Shown here: positions 51,253-59,385 of the stretch, piece after piece
Layout: the number at the start of each line of letters is the position of its first letter
Position numbering within the stretch: the first letter of the stretch is position 1
Source of the DNA: Streptomyces paludis
GTDB taxonomy: Bacteria > Actinomycetota > Actinomycetes > Streptomycetales > Streptomycetaceae
Assembly (NCBI RefSeq): GCF_003344965.1
Contig: NZ_CP031194.1
Span: 2,356,001 to 2,420,000, forward strand
Direction: 5' to 3'
DNA length: 64,000 bases
Position numbers and translations under genes: made by a program
Notes under the pieces: model-generated
Databases searched by the model: none
What the model was told of the DNA's origin: nothing
What the model saw: the letters and a program-made list of their open reading frames with translations, nothing else

Positions 51253-52032
51253 TCAGACGCGGTCGATGAGATCGGCGATCGAGTTCATGACCCGGGACGG
51301 CCGGAAGGGGTAACGGTCGATGTCCGCGTGGGTCGTGACCCCGGTCAGCACGAGGAAGGTCTCCATCCCGGCCTCCAGCCCCGCCAGCACATCGGTGTCC
51401 ATCCGGTCACCGATCATCGCGCTGGTCTCGGAGTGCGCGCCGATGGCGTTGAGCCCGGTCCGCATCATGAGCGGGTTGGGCTTGCCCGCGAAGTACGGTT
51501 CCTTGCCGGTCGCCTTCGTGATCAGCGCGGCGACGGCGCCGGTCGCGGGGAGCGGGCCCTCGGTGGAGGGGCCGGTCTCGTCCGGATTGGTGCAGATGAA
51601 CCGCGCGCCGCCGTTGATCAGCCGGATCGCCCTGGTCAGGGCCTCGAAGCTGTACGTACGGGTCTCGCCGAGGACGACGTAGTCCGGCTCGTGGTCGGTG
51701 AGGATGTAGCCGATGTCGTGCAGCGCGGTGGTCAGACCCGCCTCACCGATGACATAGGCCGTGCCGCCGGGCCGCTGGTCCTCCAGGAACTTGGCGGTGG
51801 CGAGCGCGGACGTCCAGATGTTGTCCACGGGTACGTCGAGACCCATGCGGGACAGCCGGGCCTGGAGATCGCGCGGGGTGTAGATGGAGTTGTTCGTGAG
51901 GACGAGGAACGGCTTGCCCGACTCCCTCAGTCGCTTGATGAACTCGGCGGCGCCGGGGATCGGGACACCCTCGTGGATGAGGACGCCGTCCATGTCGGTG
52001 AGCCAGGACTCGATCGGCTTGCGCTCTGCCAC
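51253..52032 (-). CDS. HAD-IIA family phosphatase (NagD/4-nitrophenylphosphatase-like)
   Basis: A 259-residue cytoplasmic hydrolase. Nucleophile motif SWLTDMDGVLIH, Thr/Ser motif VLTNNSIYT, Lys in FAGKPNPLM and acidic pair in IGDRMDTDVLAG complete the HAD active site, with the IIA-type cap between. Substrate is a small phosphorylated metabolite. Start is a GTG at 52032. Confidence 0.88.
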   Translation of the reverse strand: MAERKPIESWLTDMDGVLIHEGVPIPGAAEFIKRLRESGKPFLVLTNNSIYTPRDLQARLSRMGLDVPVDNIWTSALATAKFLEDQRPGGTAYVIGEAGLTTALHDIGYILTDHEPDYVVLGETRTYSFEALTRAIRLINGGARFICTNPDETGPSTEGPLPATGAVAALITKATGKEPYFAGKPNPLMMRTGLNAIGAHSETSAMIGDRMDTDVLAGLEAGMETFLVLTGVTTHADIDRYPFRPSRVMNSIADLIDRV

Positions 52033-52086
52033 TGGACTGTTCTCCGCTCTGCGGTGGCCAATAATGCACTGTCCGACACGCCCAGC

Positions 52087-53592
52087 CTATCCGGGTGTTC
52101 CCGGGGCGCGGAGAGGGCGTACGGAGCCGGCGTACGCGGTGGTGAAGCCGGCGGTCGACCCGGTGCTGAAGCCGGTGGTGGGCCCGGTGGTGAACCCCTG
52201 CCCGAAGAGCGGCGCCAGGATGAGCTGCGCGGCCCCCTCGGCCACCAGATGCGGGCCGCCCCCGGCGGCGCCGACAGGGACAGCGGTACCGATTGCCGTA
52301 CGTGGCGCACGTCCGGCGACGGCCGCGCGCACCCCCCGGACGAAACGTTCCTCGTACGCGGCGACGGTACGGCCGCCGAGCAGTACGCGGTCAATGCCGA
52401 GGAGCCCGACGAGGTTCGCCGCACCGGCGCCGAGCACGCGCGCGGCCTCGTCCGGATCGCCGCGTTCGACGGCGGCGAGGCAGAGCGCCTCGATACAGCC
52501 GCGGTTGCCGCAGTCGCACGTACGCGGGGGCACGCGCGCGTGCCGGACGCTGGCGTCCGGCCGGGGTCCGTCCGTGGGCCATGGCCCGTCGGGCCCGTCG
52601 AGCTGAATGACCTGGTGGCCGAACTCGCCCGCGCCGGTACGCGCGCCGCGGTGAAGCGCGCCCCGGAGGACCAGGCCGGCGCCCAGGCCCGTACCGAAGT
52701 GCAGATACGCGAACGAGTCGCCGGCCCCACGCAGGGCGAGGGCGAGGGCGGCGGCGTTGGTGTCCTTGTCGAGCACGACGGGGAGCCCGAGACGGGCGGC
52801 GAGATCGTCGCGCAGGGGGTGGCCGGCCCACTGCGGAAAGCCGGTGACGCGGCCGAGGACGCCGGTGGCGTGGTCGAGCGGGCCCGGCATGGCGACGCCG
52901 ACGCCGAGCAGATTCCCAACGGGAGCGGCAGGACCGGTTAAACCGGCGGGACCGGCGGGACCGGCGGGACCGGTAGAACCGGCGGGACCGGCAGGACCGG
53001 CGGGTCCAACGGGAAGCCCTCCGGCGCCGGAACCGCCACCAGCACGCCCGCCCGGGCCGGCCGCCCGCACCACCGCGGCCACCTGCGCCGCCAGCTCCCC
53101 CGCGACGCGCGCCGCACCCGCGCCCGTACCCGCGCCGAGGTCGAGCGGTGCGGTCCGTACGGCCACCGGCCCGCCCGCCAGGTCCACCAGCACCGCCGTC
53201 ACCTCGTCCCGCTCCAGGTGCAGCCCCACCGCGTAACCGGCCGACGGGACCAGCCGCAGTACGGTCCGGGGCTTGCCTCCCGTGGACGCGCGGCGCCCGG
53301 CCTCCGCCACGAGGCCCTCCGTGCGCAACCTCGCCGTGATCTTGCTGACCGCCTGCGGGGTGAGCCCGGTGCGCTCGGCGAGTTCGAGCCGGCTGATGCC
53401 GCCCTCACCGGCCGTGCGCAGGAGGTCGAGCACCAGGGCGGCGTTATGACCGCGCAGCACCGGGAGGTTGGCACCGGCGCCGCTTCTGCGCGCGCCTGCC
53501 GCGCCTGCCGCGCCCGCCGCGCCTCTCGTCCCTGCGGTGCCCGCCGCTTCTGCCGCACCCGCTGTGCCCACCGCGTCTTTCGCATCTCGCAT
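52087..53592 (-). CDS. ROK-family transcriptional regulator with collagen-like insert
   Basis: A 501-residue regulator. The helix-turn-helix (about 55-100: GGISRLELAERTGLTPQAV) is followed by the ROK sugar-kinase-like domain (VGVAMPGPLDHATG, DKDTNAAALA, HFGTGLGAGLVL, GEFGHQVI) and the zinc cluster CDCGNRGCIEA. Two low-complexity parts stand out: an Ala/Gly/Thr leader (about 10-40) and a collagen-like Gly-Pro-Ala run at 192-224, encoded by nine-base DNA repeats. ATG at 53592. It is divergent from an oxidoreductase gene, with a palindrome between, so probably represses it. Confidence 0.85.
   Translation of the reverse strand: MRDAKDAVGTAGAAEAAGTAGTRGAAGAAGAAGARRSGAGANLPVLRGHNAALVLDLLRTAGEGGISRLELAERTGLTPQAVSKITARLRTEGLVAEAGRRASTGGKPRTVLRLVPSAGYAVGLHLERDEVTAVLVDLAGGPVAVRTAPLDLGAGTGAGAARVAGELAAQVAAVVRAAGPGGRAGGGSGAGGLPVGPAGPAGPAGSTGPAGPAGPAGLTGPAAPVGNLLGVGVAMPGPLDHATGVLGRVTGFPQWAGHPLRDDLAARLGLPVVLDKDTNAAALALALRGAGDSFAYLHFGTGLGAGLVLRGALHRGARTGAGEFGHQVIQLDGPDGPWPTDGPRPDASVRHARVPPRTCDCGNRGCIEALCLAAVERGDPDEAARVLGAGAANLVGLLGIDRVLLGGRTVAAYEERFVRGVRAAVAGRAPRTAIGTAVPVGAAGGGPHLVAEGAAQLILAPLFGQGFTTGPTTGFSTGSTAGFTTAYAGSVRPLRAPGTPG
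52931..53013 (-). repeat. Nine-base tandem repeats encoding GPA triplets
   Basis: Repeated GGACCGGCG-type units inside the ROK gene encode Gly-Pro-Ala triplets. Such a tract is prone to length change by slippage in nine-base steps that keep the reading frame. Confidence 0.8.
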
Positions 53593-53614
53593 CGTCCCTG
53601 TATTGTGCCGCGCG

Positions 53615-53629
53615 CTTGCCCTTTGGCAA
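53615..53629. promoter_or_regulatory. Putative operator between ROK regulator and oxidoreductase genes
   Basis: CTTGCC-CTTT-GGCAA forms an inverted repeat in the 58-base gap between the two divergent genes. Its sequence nearly equals the repeat at 3251-3266 upstream of adpA. Confidence 0.45.
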
Positions 53630-53650
53630 CAGCGTTGCTTAAGTGGGCGC

Positions 53651-54769
53651 ATGACTGGCACGACTGATACGCCCGGCGCTCCTTCCCCGCTGCGCGTCGG
53701 ACTCATCGGCTACGGCGTCGCGGGCGCCTTCTTCCATGCCCCGCTGATCGCCGCCACCGACGGGCTGGTGCTGGACACGATCGTCACGTCCAGCGAGGAG
53801 CGGCGTGCGCGGGCGCGCGCCGAGTTCCCGGACGTACGGTTCGAGGTCGCGCCGGAGGCCCTGTGGAGCGCGGACCGGCCCGGAAAGCTCGACCTGATCG
53901 TCATCGCCTCCCCCAACAGGACCCATGTCCCCTTCGCGACCGCCGCCCTGAAGGCCGGTCTGCCCGTTGTCGTGGACAAGCCGCTCGCGGGCAGCGCGGC
54001 CGAGGCGCGCGAGCTGGCGGCGCTCGCGGAGGAGCGCGGACTGCTGCACTCCGTCTTCCAGAACCGCCGCTGGGACAACGACTTCCTCACGCTCACCCGG
54101 CTGATCGGCGCCGGCGAGCTGGGCGACGTACAGCGCTTTGAATCGCGCTTCGAGCGGTGGCGGCCCCAGCTCAAGGGCGGCTGGCGCGAGTCGGGCGCGG
54201 CGGAGGAGATCGGCGGGCTGCTGTACGACCTCGGCAGCCATGTCGTCGACCAGGCGCTGACGCTGTTCGGCCCGGCGGTACGGGTGTACGCGGAGGCGGA
54301 CGTACGGCGGCCGGGCGCCGCGGCGGACGACGACACGTTCATCGCGATCACGCACGCGGGGGGCGTGCGCTCCCATCTGTACGTCAGCGCCACCGCAGCC
54401 CAGCTCGGCCCGCGCTTCCGGGTGCTGGGCTCGGCGGCGGGATACGTGAAGTACGGCCTCGACCCCCAGGAGGCGGACCTGCGCGCGGGTCTGCGGCCGG
54501 GCAGCGGGGTGGGCTGGGGCGTGGAGCCCGAGGCGCTGTGGGGCCGGATCGGCGCCGGGCAGTCGCCGCTGACGGGCGGCGGCAACCCGGTGGAGACCGA
54601 GCCGGGCGACTACCCGGCGTACTACGCGAACATCGCGAGCGCCCTGCGCGAGGGTACGGAACCGGCGGTGACGGTGCGCCAGGTGGCGGCGGCGCTCGAT
54701 GTGCTGGAGGCGGCGGTGCGCTCGGCGCGCGAGGGTGTGACGGTGACGCTGGGGGACGGGGAGCAGTAA
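53651..54769 (+). CDS. Gfo/Idh/MocA-family oxidoreductase
   Basis: A 372-residue NAD(P)-dependent dehydrogenase. The Rossmann start is LRVGLIGYGVAGAFFHAPLI, the active-site stretch VVVDKPLAGSAAEA carries the Lys, and GGLLYDLGSHVVDQALTLFG the catalytic Asp/His region. Family members act on sugars, inositols and their phosphates. The divergent ROK regulator suggests a sugar signal. ATG at 53651. Confidence 0.9.
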   Translation: MTGTTDTPGAPSPLRVGLIGYGVAGAFFHAPLIAATDGLVLDTIVTSSEERRARARAEFPDVRFEVAPEALWSADRPGKLDLIVIASPNRTHVPFATAALKAGLPVVVDKPLAGSAAEARELAALAEERGLLHSVFQNRRWDNDFLTLTRLIGAGELGDVQRFESRFERWRPQLKGGWRESGAAEEIGGLLYDLGSHVVDQALTLFGPAVRVYAEADVRRPGAAADDDTFIAITHAGGVRSHLYVSATAAQLGPRFRVLGSAAGYVKYGLDPQEADLRAGLRPGSGVGWGVEPEALWGRIGAGQSPLTGGGNPVETEPGDYPAYYANIASALREGTEPAVTVRQVAAALDVLEAAVRSAREGVTVTLGDGEQ

Positions 54770-54855
54770 GGGGCCCGCGCGCAGGCGGCCCGCTTGGGGA
54801 GGGCCGCGCAGGGGGGCACTCCTGGGTCACCCCGGAGACCCCCCTGACGACGCGC

Positions 54856-54921
54856 CCTTGAACGCCTGAGTCTCCTTGAACGCCTAAGCGTCCTTGAACA
54901 CCTAAGCGTCCTTGAACACCT
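54856..54921 (-). repeat. 18-base tandem repeat at the 3' end of the FAH-family gene
   Basis: About 3.5 copies of an 18-base unit starting at 54856, 54874, 54892 and 54910. On the gene strand they encode VFKDA or related codons followed by TAG or CAG, so the gene's last codons and its stop have been duplicated downstream. Confidence 0.85.
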
Positions 54922-55777
54922 GCCGCTGCCGCCCCAGCCCGTCGATCTCCAGCTCCACCACGTCCCCGGCCCGCAGATACGGCTTGGGGTCCGGCCGCCC
55001 CATCGCCACGCCCGCCGGCGTCCCCGTGTTGATCACATCGCCCGGGTAGAGCGTCATGAACTGGCTGACGTAGCGGACGACCTCGCCCACCCCGAAGATC
55101 TGGTCGGCGGTGGTCCCGTCCTGCTTGGGGTCTCCGTTCACCCACAGCCGCAGGCCGAGGGTCTGTGGGTCGGGCACCTCGTCGGCGGTGACCAGCCAGG
55201 GGCCGAGCGGGTTGAACGTCTCGCAGTTCTTGCCCTTGTCCCAGGTGCCGCCGCGCTCGATCTGGAACGCGCGCTCGGAGACGTCGTGCGCGACGGCGTA
55301 GCCGCCGACATGGGCGAGGCCCTCCTCCGCCGAGTCCAGATAGCGGGCCGTACGTCCGATGACCACCGCGAGTTCGACTTCCCAGTCGGTCTTGAGGCTG
55401 CCTCGGGGAACGAGAACGGTGTCCTCAGGACCGATCACCGTGTCCGGCGCCTTGAAGAAGATGATCGGCTCGGCGGGGATCGCCGAACCAGTCTCGGCGG
55501 CGTGATCGTGGTAGTTCAGCCCGATGCAGACGATCTTCCCAATACGACCGAGGGGCGCCCCGACCCGTACCCCGCCATCGTTGCTGGAGTCGCTATCGAG
55601 CACAGGCAGCTCGCCGGAGGCCACGGCGGCCCGGATCCGGTCGAGCGCCGCATCGTCCGCGAGCAGCGCCCCGTCGATGTCGGTGACGAGCCCGGAGAGG
55701 TCCCTGAGGGTCGCCCCGTCCGGGTCGAGCAGTGCCGGGCGCTCCGCTCCGGCCGTACCGACACGCAACAGCTTCAT
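54902..55777 (-). CDS. Fumarylacetoacetate hydrolase family protein
   Basis: A 291-residue enzyme of the FAH/HpcE family, with a short amino domain and the metal-binding hydrolase/decarboxylase fold. GKIVCIGLNYHDHAAETG, PIIFFKAPDTVIGPED, DWEVELAVVIGRTA and DVINTGTPAGVAMG carry the usual acidic metal ligands and active-site residues. Probable role is hydration, decarboxylation or hydrolysis of a beta-keto or ene acid. ATG at 55777. The stop lies inside an 18-base tandem repeat that would extend the protein by VFKDA if read through. Confidence 0.9.
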   Translation of the reverse strand: MKLLRVGTAGAERPALLDPDGATLRDLSGLVTDIDGALLADDAALDRIRAAVASGELPVLDSDSSNDGGVRVGAPLGRIGKIVCIGLNYHDHAAETGSAIPAEPIIFFKAPDTVIGPEDTVLVPRGSLKTDWEVELAVVIGRTARYLDSAEEGLAHVGGYAVAHDVSERAFQIERGGTWDKGKNCETFNPLGPWLVTADEVPDPQTLGLRLWVNGDPKQDGTTADQIFGVGEVVRYVSQFMTLYPGDVINTGTPAGVAMGRPDPKPYLRAGDVVELEIDGLGRQRQVFKDA

Positions 55778-55998
55778 GGGCGACGACTCCCGACTCAACA
55801 AAACACGACAGTATTCGGCAGAAGAAAACAGAGACCCGTCCGACGGCCGCGACCGTCAGGAGCCATGACCGTCGAACGGGGATGGAGTGATCGTGCAAGA
55901 CATCGGATGACTGTGCAAGACCCCATTCACTCAGTGGACGCCCCGAGGACGCCCGAGAACATCCGTGGAGGCCTCTGGAGGCGCCCGCTTCCCGTCCC

Positions 55999-56781
55999 TC
56001 AGAGCGCGGTCACGGGCGCCGCGGCACCGGCCGCCGGCATGTCGCGGTAGAGGAAGTACCGCTCGGCCGCCGACCAGGTCGTGCTGGTCACCACGTACAA
56101 CGCGGCGGCCAGCGGCACGACGGCGACGGTGAAGAGCGTCGCGAACGACATCAGCGGCATCACCTTCATCATCGCCCCCATCCCGGGCACCGGCTGCCCG
56201 TCGGGCCCCTCCGGCAGCGCGGGCGCGGGCGCCGAGGCCATCTGGATCCGGGTCCGGCGGAAGTTGAACGTGGCGACGGCGGCGACGATCGCGAAGAGGG
56301 CCAGATACACGACCCCGGCGCCGCCGAACACCCCGCCCCCGGCGGCCGAGAGCGCGTCGGGCCAGCGATCACCGAGCGGGGCGGCGAAGAGGGAGTGGCT
56401 GAGCAGCTCGTTCGGCTCGCCGCCGATCTCGCGCTGCGAGAACAGGTGGTACATCAGGAAGAACGCGGGCATCTGCGCCAGGCTCGGCAGGCAGCCGGAG
56501 AGCGGCGAGACCTTCTCCTTGGTGTGCAGCTCCATGAGCGCCTTCTGCATGCGCTCGGGGTTCTTGCCGTGCTTCTTGCGCAACTCGGCGATCTGCGGCG
56601 CGAGCCGCGTCCGGGCCTTCTGGCCGCGCGCGGAGGCCCGGGAGAGGGGGTGGACGGCGAGCCGTACACAGGCGGTGAAGAGGACGATCGCCGCGGCGGC
56701 CGAACCGGTGTGGAAGAGGGGCTGGAGAAGATCGGCCAGTTGCCCGACCAGGTGGGCGAAGGCGGAGAAAAAGGCGGACAT
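55999..56781 (-). CDS. YidC/Oxa1-family membrane insertase, accessory copy
   Basis: A 260-residue insertase with five hydrophobic regions: the first helix LADLLQPLFHTGSAAAAIVL, the cytoplasmic hairpin (RLAPQIAELRKKHGKNPERM), LPSLAQMPAFFLMYHLF, and two more. The conserved positive residue in the groove is likely the Arg in FTACVRLAVHPLSR. The main yidC of Streptomyces is near dnaA/rnpA; this shorter one is an extra copy. It is probably cotranscribed with the DUF6412 gene 205 bases upstream. Confidence 0.88.
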   Translation of the reverse strand: MSAFFSAFAHLVGQLADLLQPLFHTGSAAAAIVLFTACVRLAVHPLSRASARGQKARTRLAPQIAELRKKHGKNPERMQKALMELHTKEKVSPLSGCLPSLAQMPAFFLMYHLFSQREIGGEPNELLSHSLFAAPLGDRWPDALSAAGGGVFGGAGVVYLALFAIVAAVATFNFRRTRIQMASAPAPALPEGPDGQPVPGMGAMMKVMPLMSFATLFTVAVVPLAAALYVVTSTTWSAAERYFLYRDMPAAGAAAPVTAL

Positions 56782-56986
56782 GGTGAGCCCTCCGAGGGGT
56801 CTCGTCGTGCCGGAAACGGGGATACGGCAGGACGACGCGCACGCGGGGAGGAAGCGACCAGAAGCCGCGGAACGGACAGAACCTCAACGGAACGGACCCG
56901 AACAGAACGGCCCTGAACGGAAGCGAACCCAAAACCGAACTCAAAACCGAATCCGAATCCGAGGCCGCCGGACCGACCGAGCCGCC

Positions 56987-57304
56987 CTACGCGTACGCGA
57001 TCGTCGCGAGACCAAGCCCCGGCGCCCGGGGCCTCGTACGGCCCGAGGCGTCCGGATCCCGTTGCGGCAGGAACGCGGTGCGCTGCTCGCGGTCGCGGAT
57101 GGCCGTCCGTACACGCTGGCGCGGCACGGCGGGCACCGTACGGGCGCTGATGACGGCGCAGAGGGCGAGCGCGGACCCGGCGGCGGCGGTGGCCGCGAGG
57201 GCGACGGCGGCGGAGAGGGTGCCGGCGTCGAGCAGGAGGACTTCGGTGAGGAGGAAGAGGAGCAGGCCGGCGCGGCGCAGCAGCCGGTAGGCGCTGAGAT
57301 CCAC
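56987..57304 (-). CDS. Small membrane protein, DUF6412 type
   Basis: A 105-residue protein with two adjacent helices (RRAGLLLFLLTEVLLLDAG, LSAAVALAATAAAGSALALCAV) and a basic tail (PAVPRQRVRTAIRDREQRTA). Proteins of this kind stand beside YidC-like genes in Streptomyces. GTG at 57304 is chosen because GAGAGGAG lies about eight bases upstream. Function unknown; a YidC partner is possible. Confidence 0.7.
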   Translation of the reverse strand: MDLSAYRLLRRAGLLLFLLTEVLLLDAGTLSAAVALAATAAAGSALALCAVISARTVPAVPRQRVRTAIRDREQRTAFLPQRDPDASGRTRPRAPGLGLATIAYA

Positions 57305-57359
57305 GGGGTCCACTCCTCTCACTCGGTACGCGCGGTGCGTACGGCAACAGTCCCAGCCG

Positions 57360-58973
57360 TTATACACGAGAGGAGCCGAGGCCATCGAGTGCGCCCGGCG
57401 CATCCGGGGAATCGCGGGAATCACGGGACCCGAGAGAACCCCGAGCCCCCTCAGCATCCAGCGAATCCAGCGAACTCACCGAATCCAGCGAGTCGTGGGC
57501 AAGCACATCACCATCGGGCCTGCCGTCAAGGCCATCGGCCTCCCCCGCGTACGTGACCGCCAGCGCCACCGCCAGATTCGCGGCGAGGGCGACCAGCCCG
57601 GCGTTCGTCCCCCACACCGGATCATGGCCGCTGAACACCAGGGCGCATACGGTCGCCACCCCCACGACCAGCCCGCTCACGCCTCCCGCCAGGGTGAACC
57701 GGCGCCACACCAGCCCCAGCAGCAACAGCGGAAGGAGCTGCGCCATGCCCTCGTACGAGATGAGCGAGAGCCGTACGAGCGTCTGGGGCGCCCCGTACGT
57801 CAGCCCCAGCGCGATCCCGCCCGCCACGACGACGACCACTTGCGCGGCGCCCTTCTGCCCCTGCCCGGACCGTCGGCGCGGCAGCAGGGAGAGCACGCTG
57901 CGCCCCCACATCGTGCCGATGACCAGCATGAACACAGCCATCGGCACAATCGAGGAGAGGGCCGCGGCGACCCCGATGAGACCGACCGCCCAGGCGGGCA
58001 GCGAGTCGACGACGAGCCGGAAGAGCGCGAGGTTGGAGTCGGCGCCGGAGAGGCCGGGGACGACGAAGAGCGCGGCCATGCCGAGGAGCATCGGAACGAA
58101 GAGGAGGACGTTGTAGGCGGGCAGCCAGATCGCGTTGCGGCGCAGCGCGTCGGCGTCGCGGGCGCCGAGGTAGCCGGCGACGGTGGTGGGAAAGATGACG
58201 ACCGTCAGCGCGTTGAGCAGCGAGGTACTGACGAACCACCCCGCGCCCAGCCCGCCGCCGCCGGCGCTCCCGTGCCCGGGCAGCGTCAGCCACTCGCCCT
58301 TCTCGGCGACGAGCCGGTCGAGGAGCGGACCGTACCCGCCGAAGTAGTGCAGGGGTACGTACACGGCGAGGAACCCCAGCGTGCCGATCACCAGCACGTC
58401 CTTGAGCACGGAGACCCAGGCGCTGCCGCGCAGCCCGCTCACCACGACAAAGCCGGTGGTGACCGCGAAGGCGATGAAGTAGCCCCAGTGGAGGCTGATC
58501 GCGCCGTAGGAGATGGTCGAGACGACGACGCCCATGCCGGTGATCTGGAGCTGGATGTAGGGAAGGAGGAAGACCGTCACCAGAACGGCGACGAGAGCGC
58601 CGGCCCAGGGCCGGCCGTAGCGGTGGGCGATGATGTCGCTGAGGCCGACGAGTCCGTGGCGGCGGGCGTAGCGCCAGAGCATGGGGCCGACGAGGTAGCC
58701 GAGCGCGTAGCCGCAGGACATGTACGCGACGACGTAGAGGACGGGCGCGCCGTAGTTGTAGCCCCAGCCGGCGGCGCCGAGGTAGCTGAAACTGGTGTAG
58801 CTCTCGCCCGCCATCAGCACCCAGATGAAGACGGTGCCGAGGCTGCGCCCTCCGACGGACCACTCGGCGAGCCCGCCACCGCCACCACCGCCGCGGCGGA
58901 CGGCGAGCAGCCCGAGAACGACAGTCCCGACCATAAAGAAACCAAAAACGGCGATAGCCACAGAAGCATTCAC
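57360..58973 (-). CDS. Sodium:solute symporter family transporter
   Basis: A 537-residue transporter of the SSS family with about 13 membrane helices. Family marks include WSVGGRSLGTVFIWVLMAGES, GAAGWGYNYGAPVLYV and the sodium-site region ALSSIVPMAVFMLVIG. The carboxy tail is Ser/Asp/Leu-rich with repeated SLDS/RDS units. GTG at 58973 overlaps the stop of the DUF3311 gene by two bases (GTGA). The substrate, as with most actinobacterial SSS/DUF3311 pairs, is unknown; organic acids are likely. Confidence 0.88.
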   Translation of the reverse strand: MNASVAIAVFGFFMVGTVVLGLLAVRRGGGGGGGLAEWSVGGRSLGTVFIWVLMAGESYTSFSYLGAAGWGYNYGAPVLYVVAYMSCGYALGYLVGPMLWRYARRHGLVGLSDIIAHRYGRPWAGALVAVLVTVFLLPYIQLQITGMGVVVSTISYGAISLHWGYFIAFAVTTGFVVVSGLRGSAWVSVLKDVLVIGTLGFLAVYVPLHYFGGYGPLLDRLVAEKGEWLTLPGHGSAGGGGLGAGWFVSTSLLNALTVVIFPTTVAGYLGARDADALRRNAIWLPAYNVLLFVPMLLGMAALFVVPGLSGADSNLALFRLVVDSLPAWAVGLIGVAAALSSIVPMAVFMLVIGTMWGRSVLSLLPRRRSGQGQKGAAQVVVVVAGGIALGLTYGAPQTLVRLSLISYEGMAQLLPLLLLGLVWRRFTLAGGVSGLVVGVATVCALVFSGHDPVWGTNAGLVALAANLAVALAVTYAGEADGLDGRPDGDVLAHDSLDSVSSLDSLDAEGARGSLGSRDSRDSPDAPGALDGLGSSRV

Positions 58974-59203
58974 CGCGACCGCTCCCGCTCCCGCTCCCGC
59001 TCCCGCGAACGTCGTAGCCGCTGGTCCCCGCGCCAGGCGAGCGAGACGGAGAGCGGGGTGAGGAGGGTGGCGGCGAGCAGCCAGAACGGAAGGAAGGGCA
59101 GCCCGAGGACGACGGGCCGGACCCGGTTGACCCAGGGCAGCGCGACAAGGAAGAGGACGAAGGGCACCAGGAGCCAGAGCAGGTGCGGACGGTGTCGGAG
59201 CAC
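58970..59203 (-). CDS. DUF3311 family small membrane protein, symporter partner
   Basis: A 77-residue protein with two helices (LLWLLVPFVLFLVALPWVNR, LPFLPFWLLAATLLTPLSVSLAW) typical of DUF3311 proteins that precede SSS transporters. The carboxy end RERERERERSR comes from a hexanucleotide repeat. The start is probably GTG at 59203. Confidence 0.8.
   Translation of the reverse strand: MLRHRPHLLWLLVPFVLFLVALPWVNRVRPVVLGLPFLPFWLLAATLLTPLSVSLAWRGDQRLRRSRERERERERSR
58981..59004 (-). repeat. Hexanucleotide repeat (GCTCCC)4
   Basis: Four perfect GCTCCC units encode the Arg-Glu tail of the DUF3311 protein close to its stop. Slippage by six bases would keep the frame and change tail length. Confidence 0.85.
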
Positions 59204-59385
59204 GGGAGGACGGTATCCGGTGATACGGGACGAGTAGCACCGGAGCAGACGCGAAGCCCCAAACCACCTCACGCGAAACCACCCCGAAGGAGAACCTCCG
59301 GAGAACCTCCCCCCGGGGAATCCGGCGGAAAACCGGGGCCCGGTCCCCCTCCGCCGGTACGCCGCACGGCAGTACGGTGTGCATC

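Noticed and set aside
55286..56050. 254-codon frame across the FAH and YidC gene ends
   Set aside because: Antisense to two supported genes; no ribosome site and no domain.
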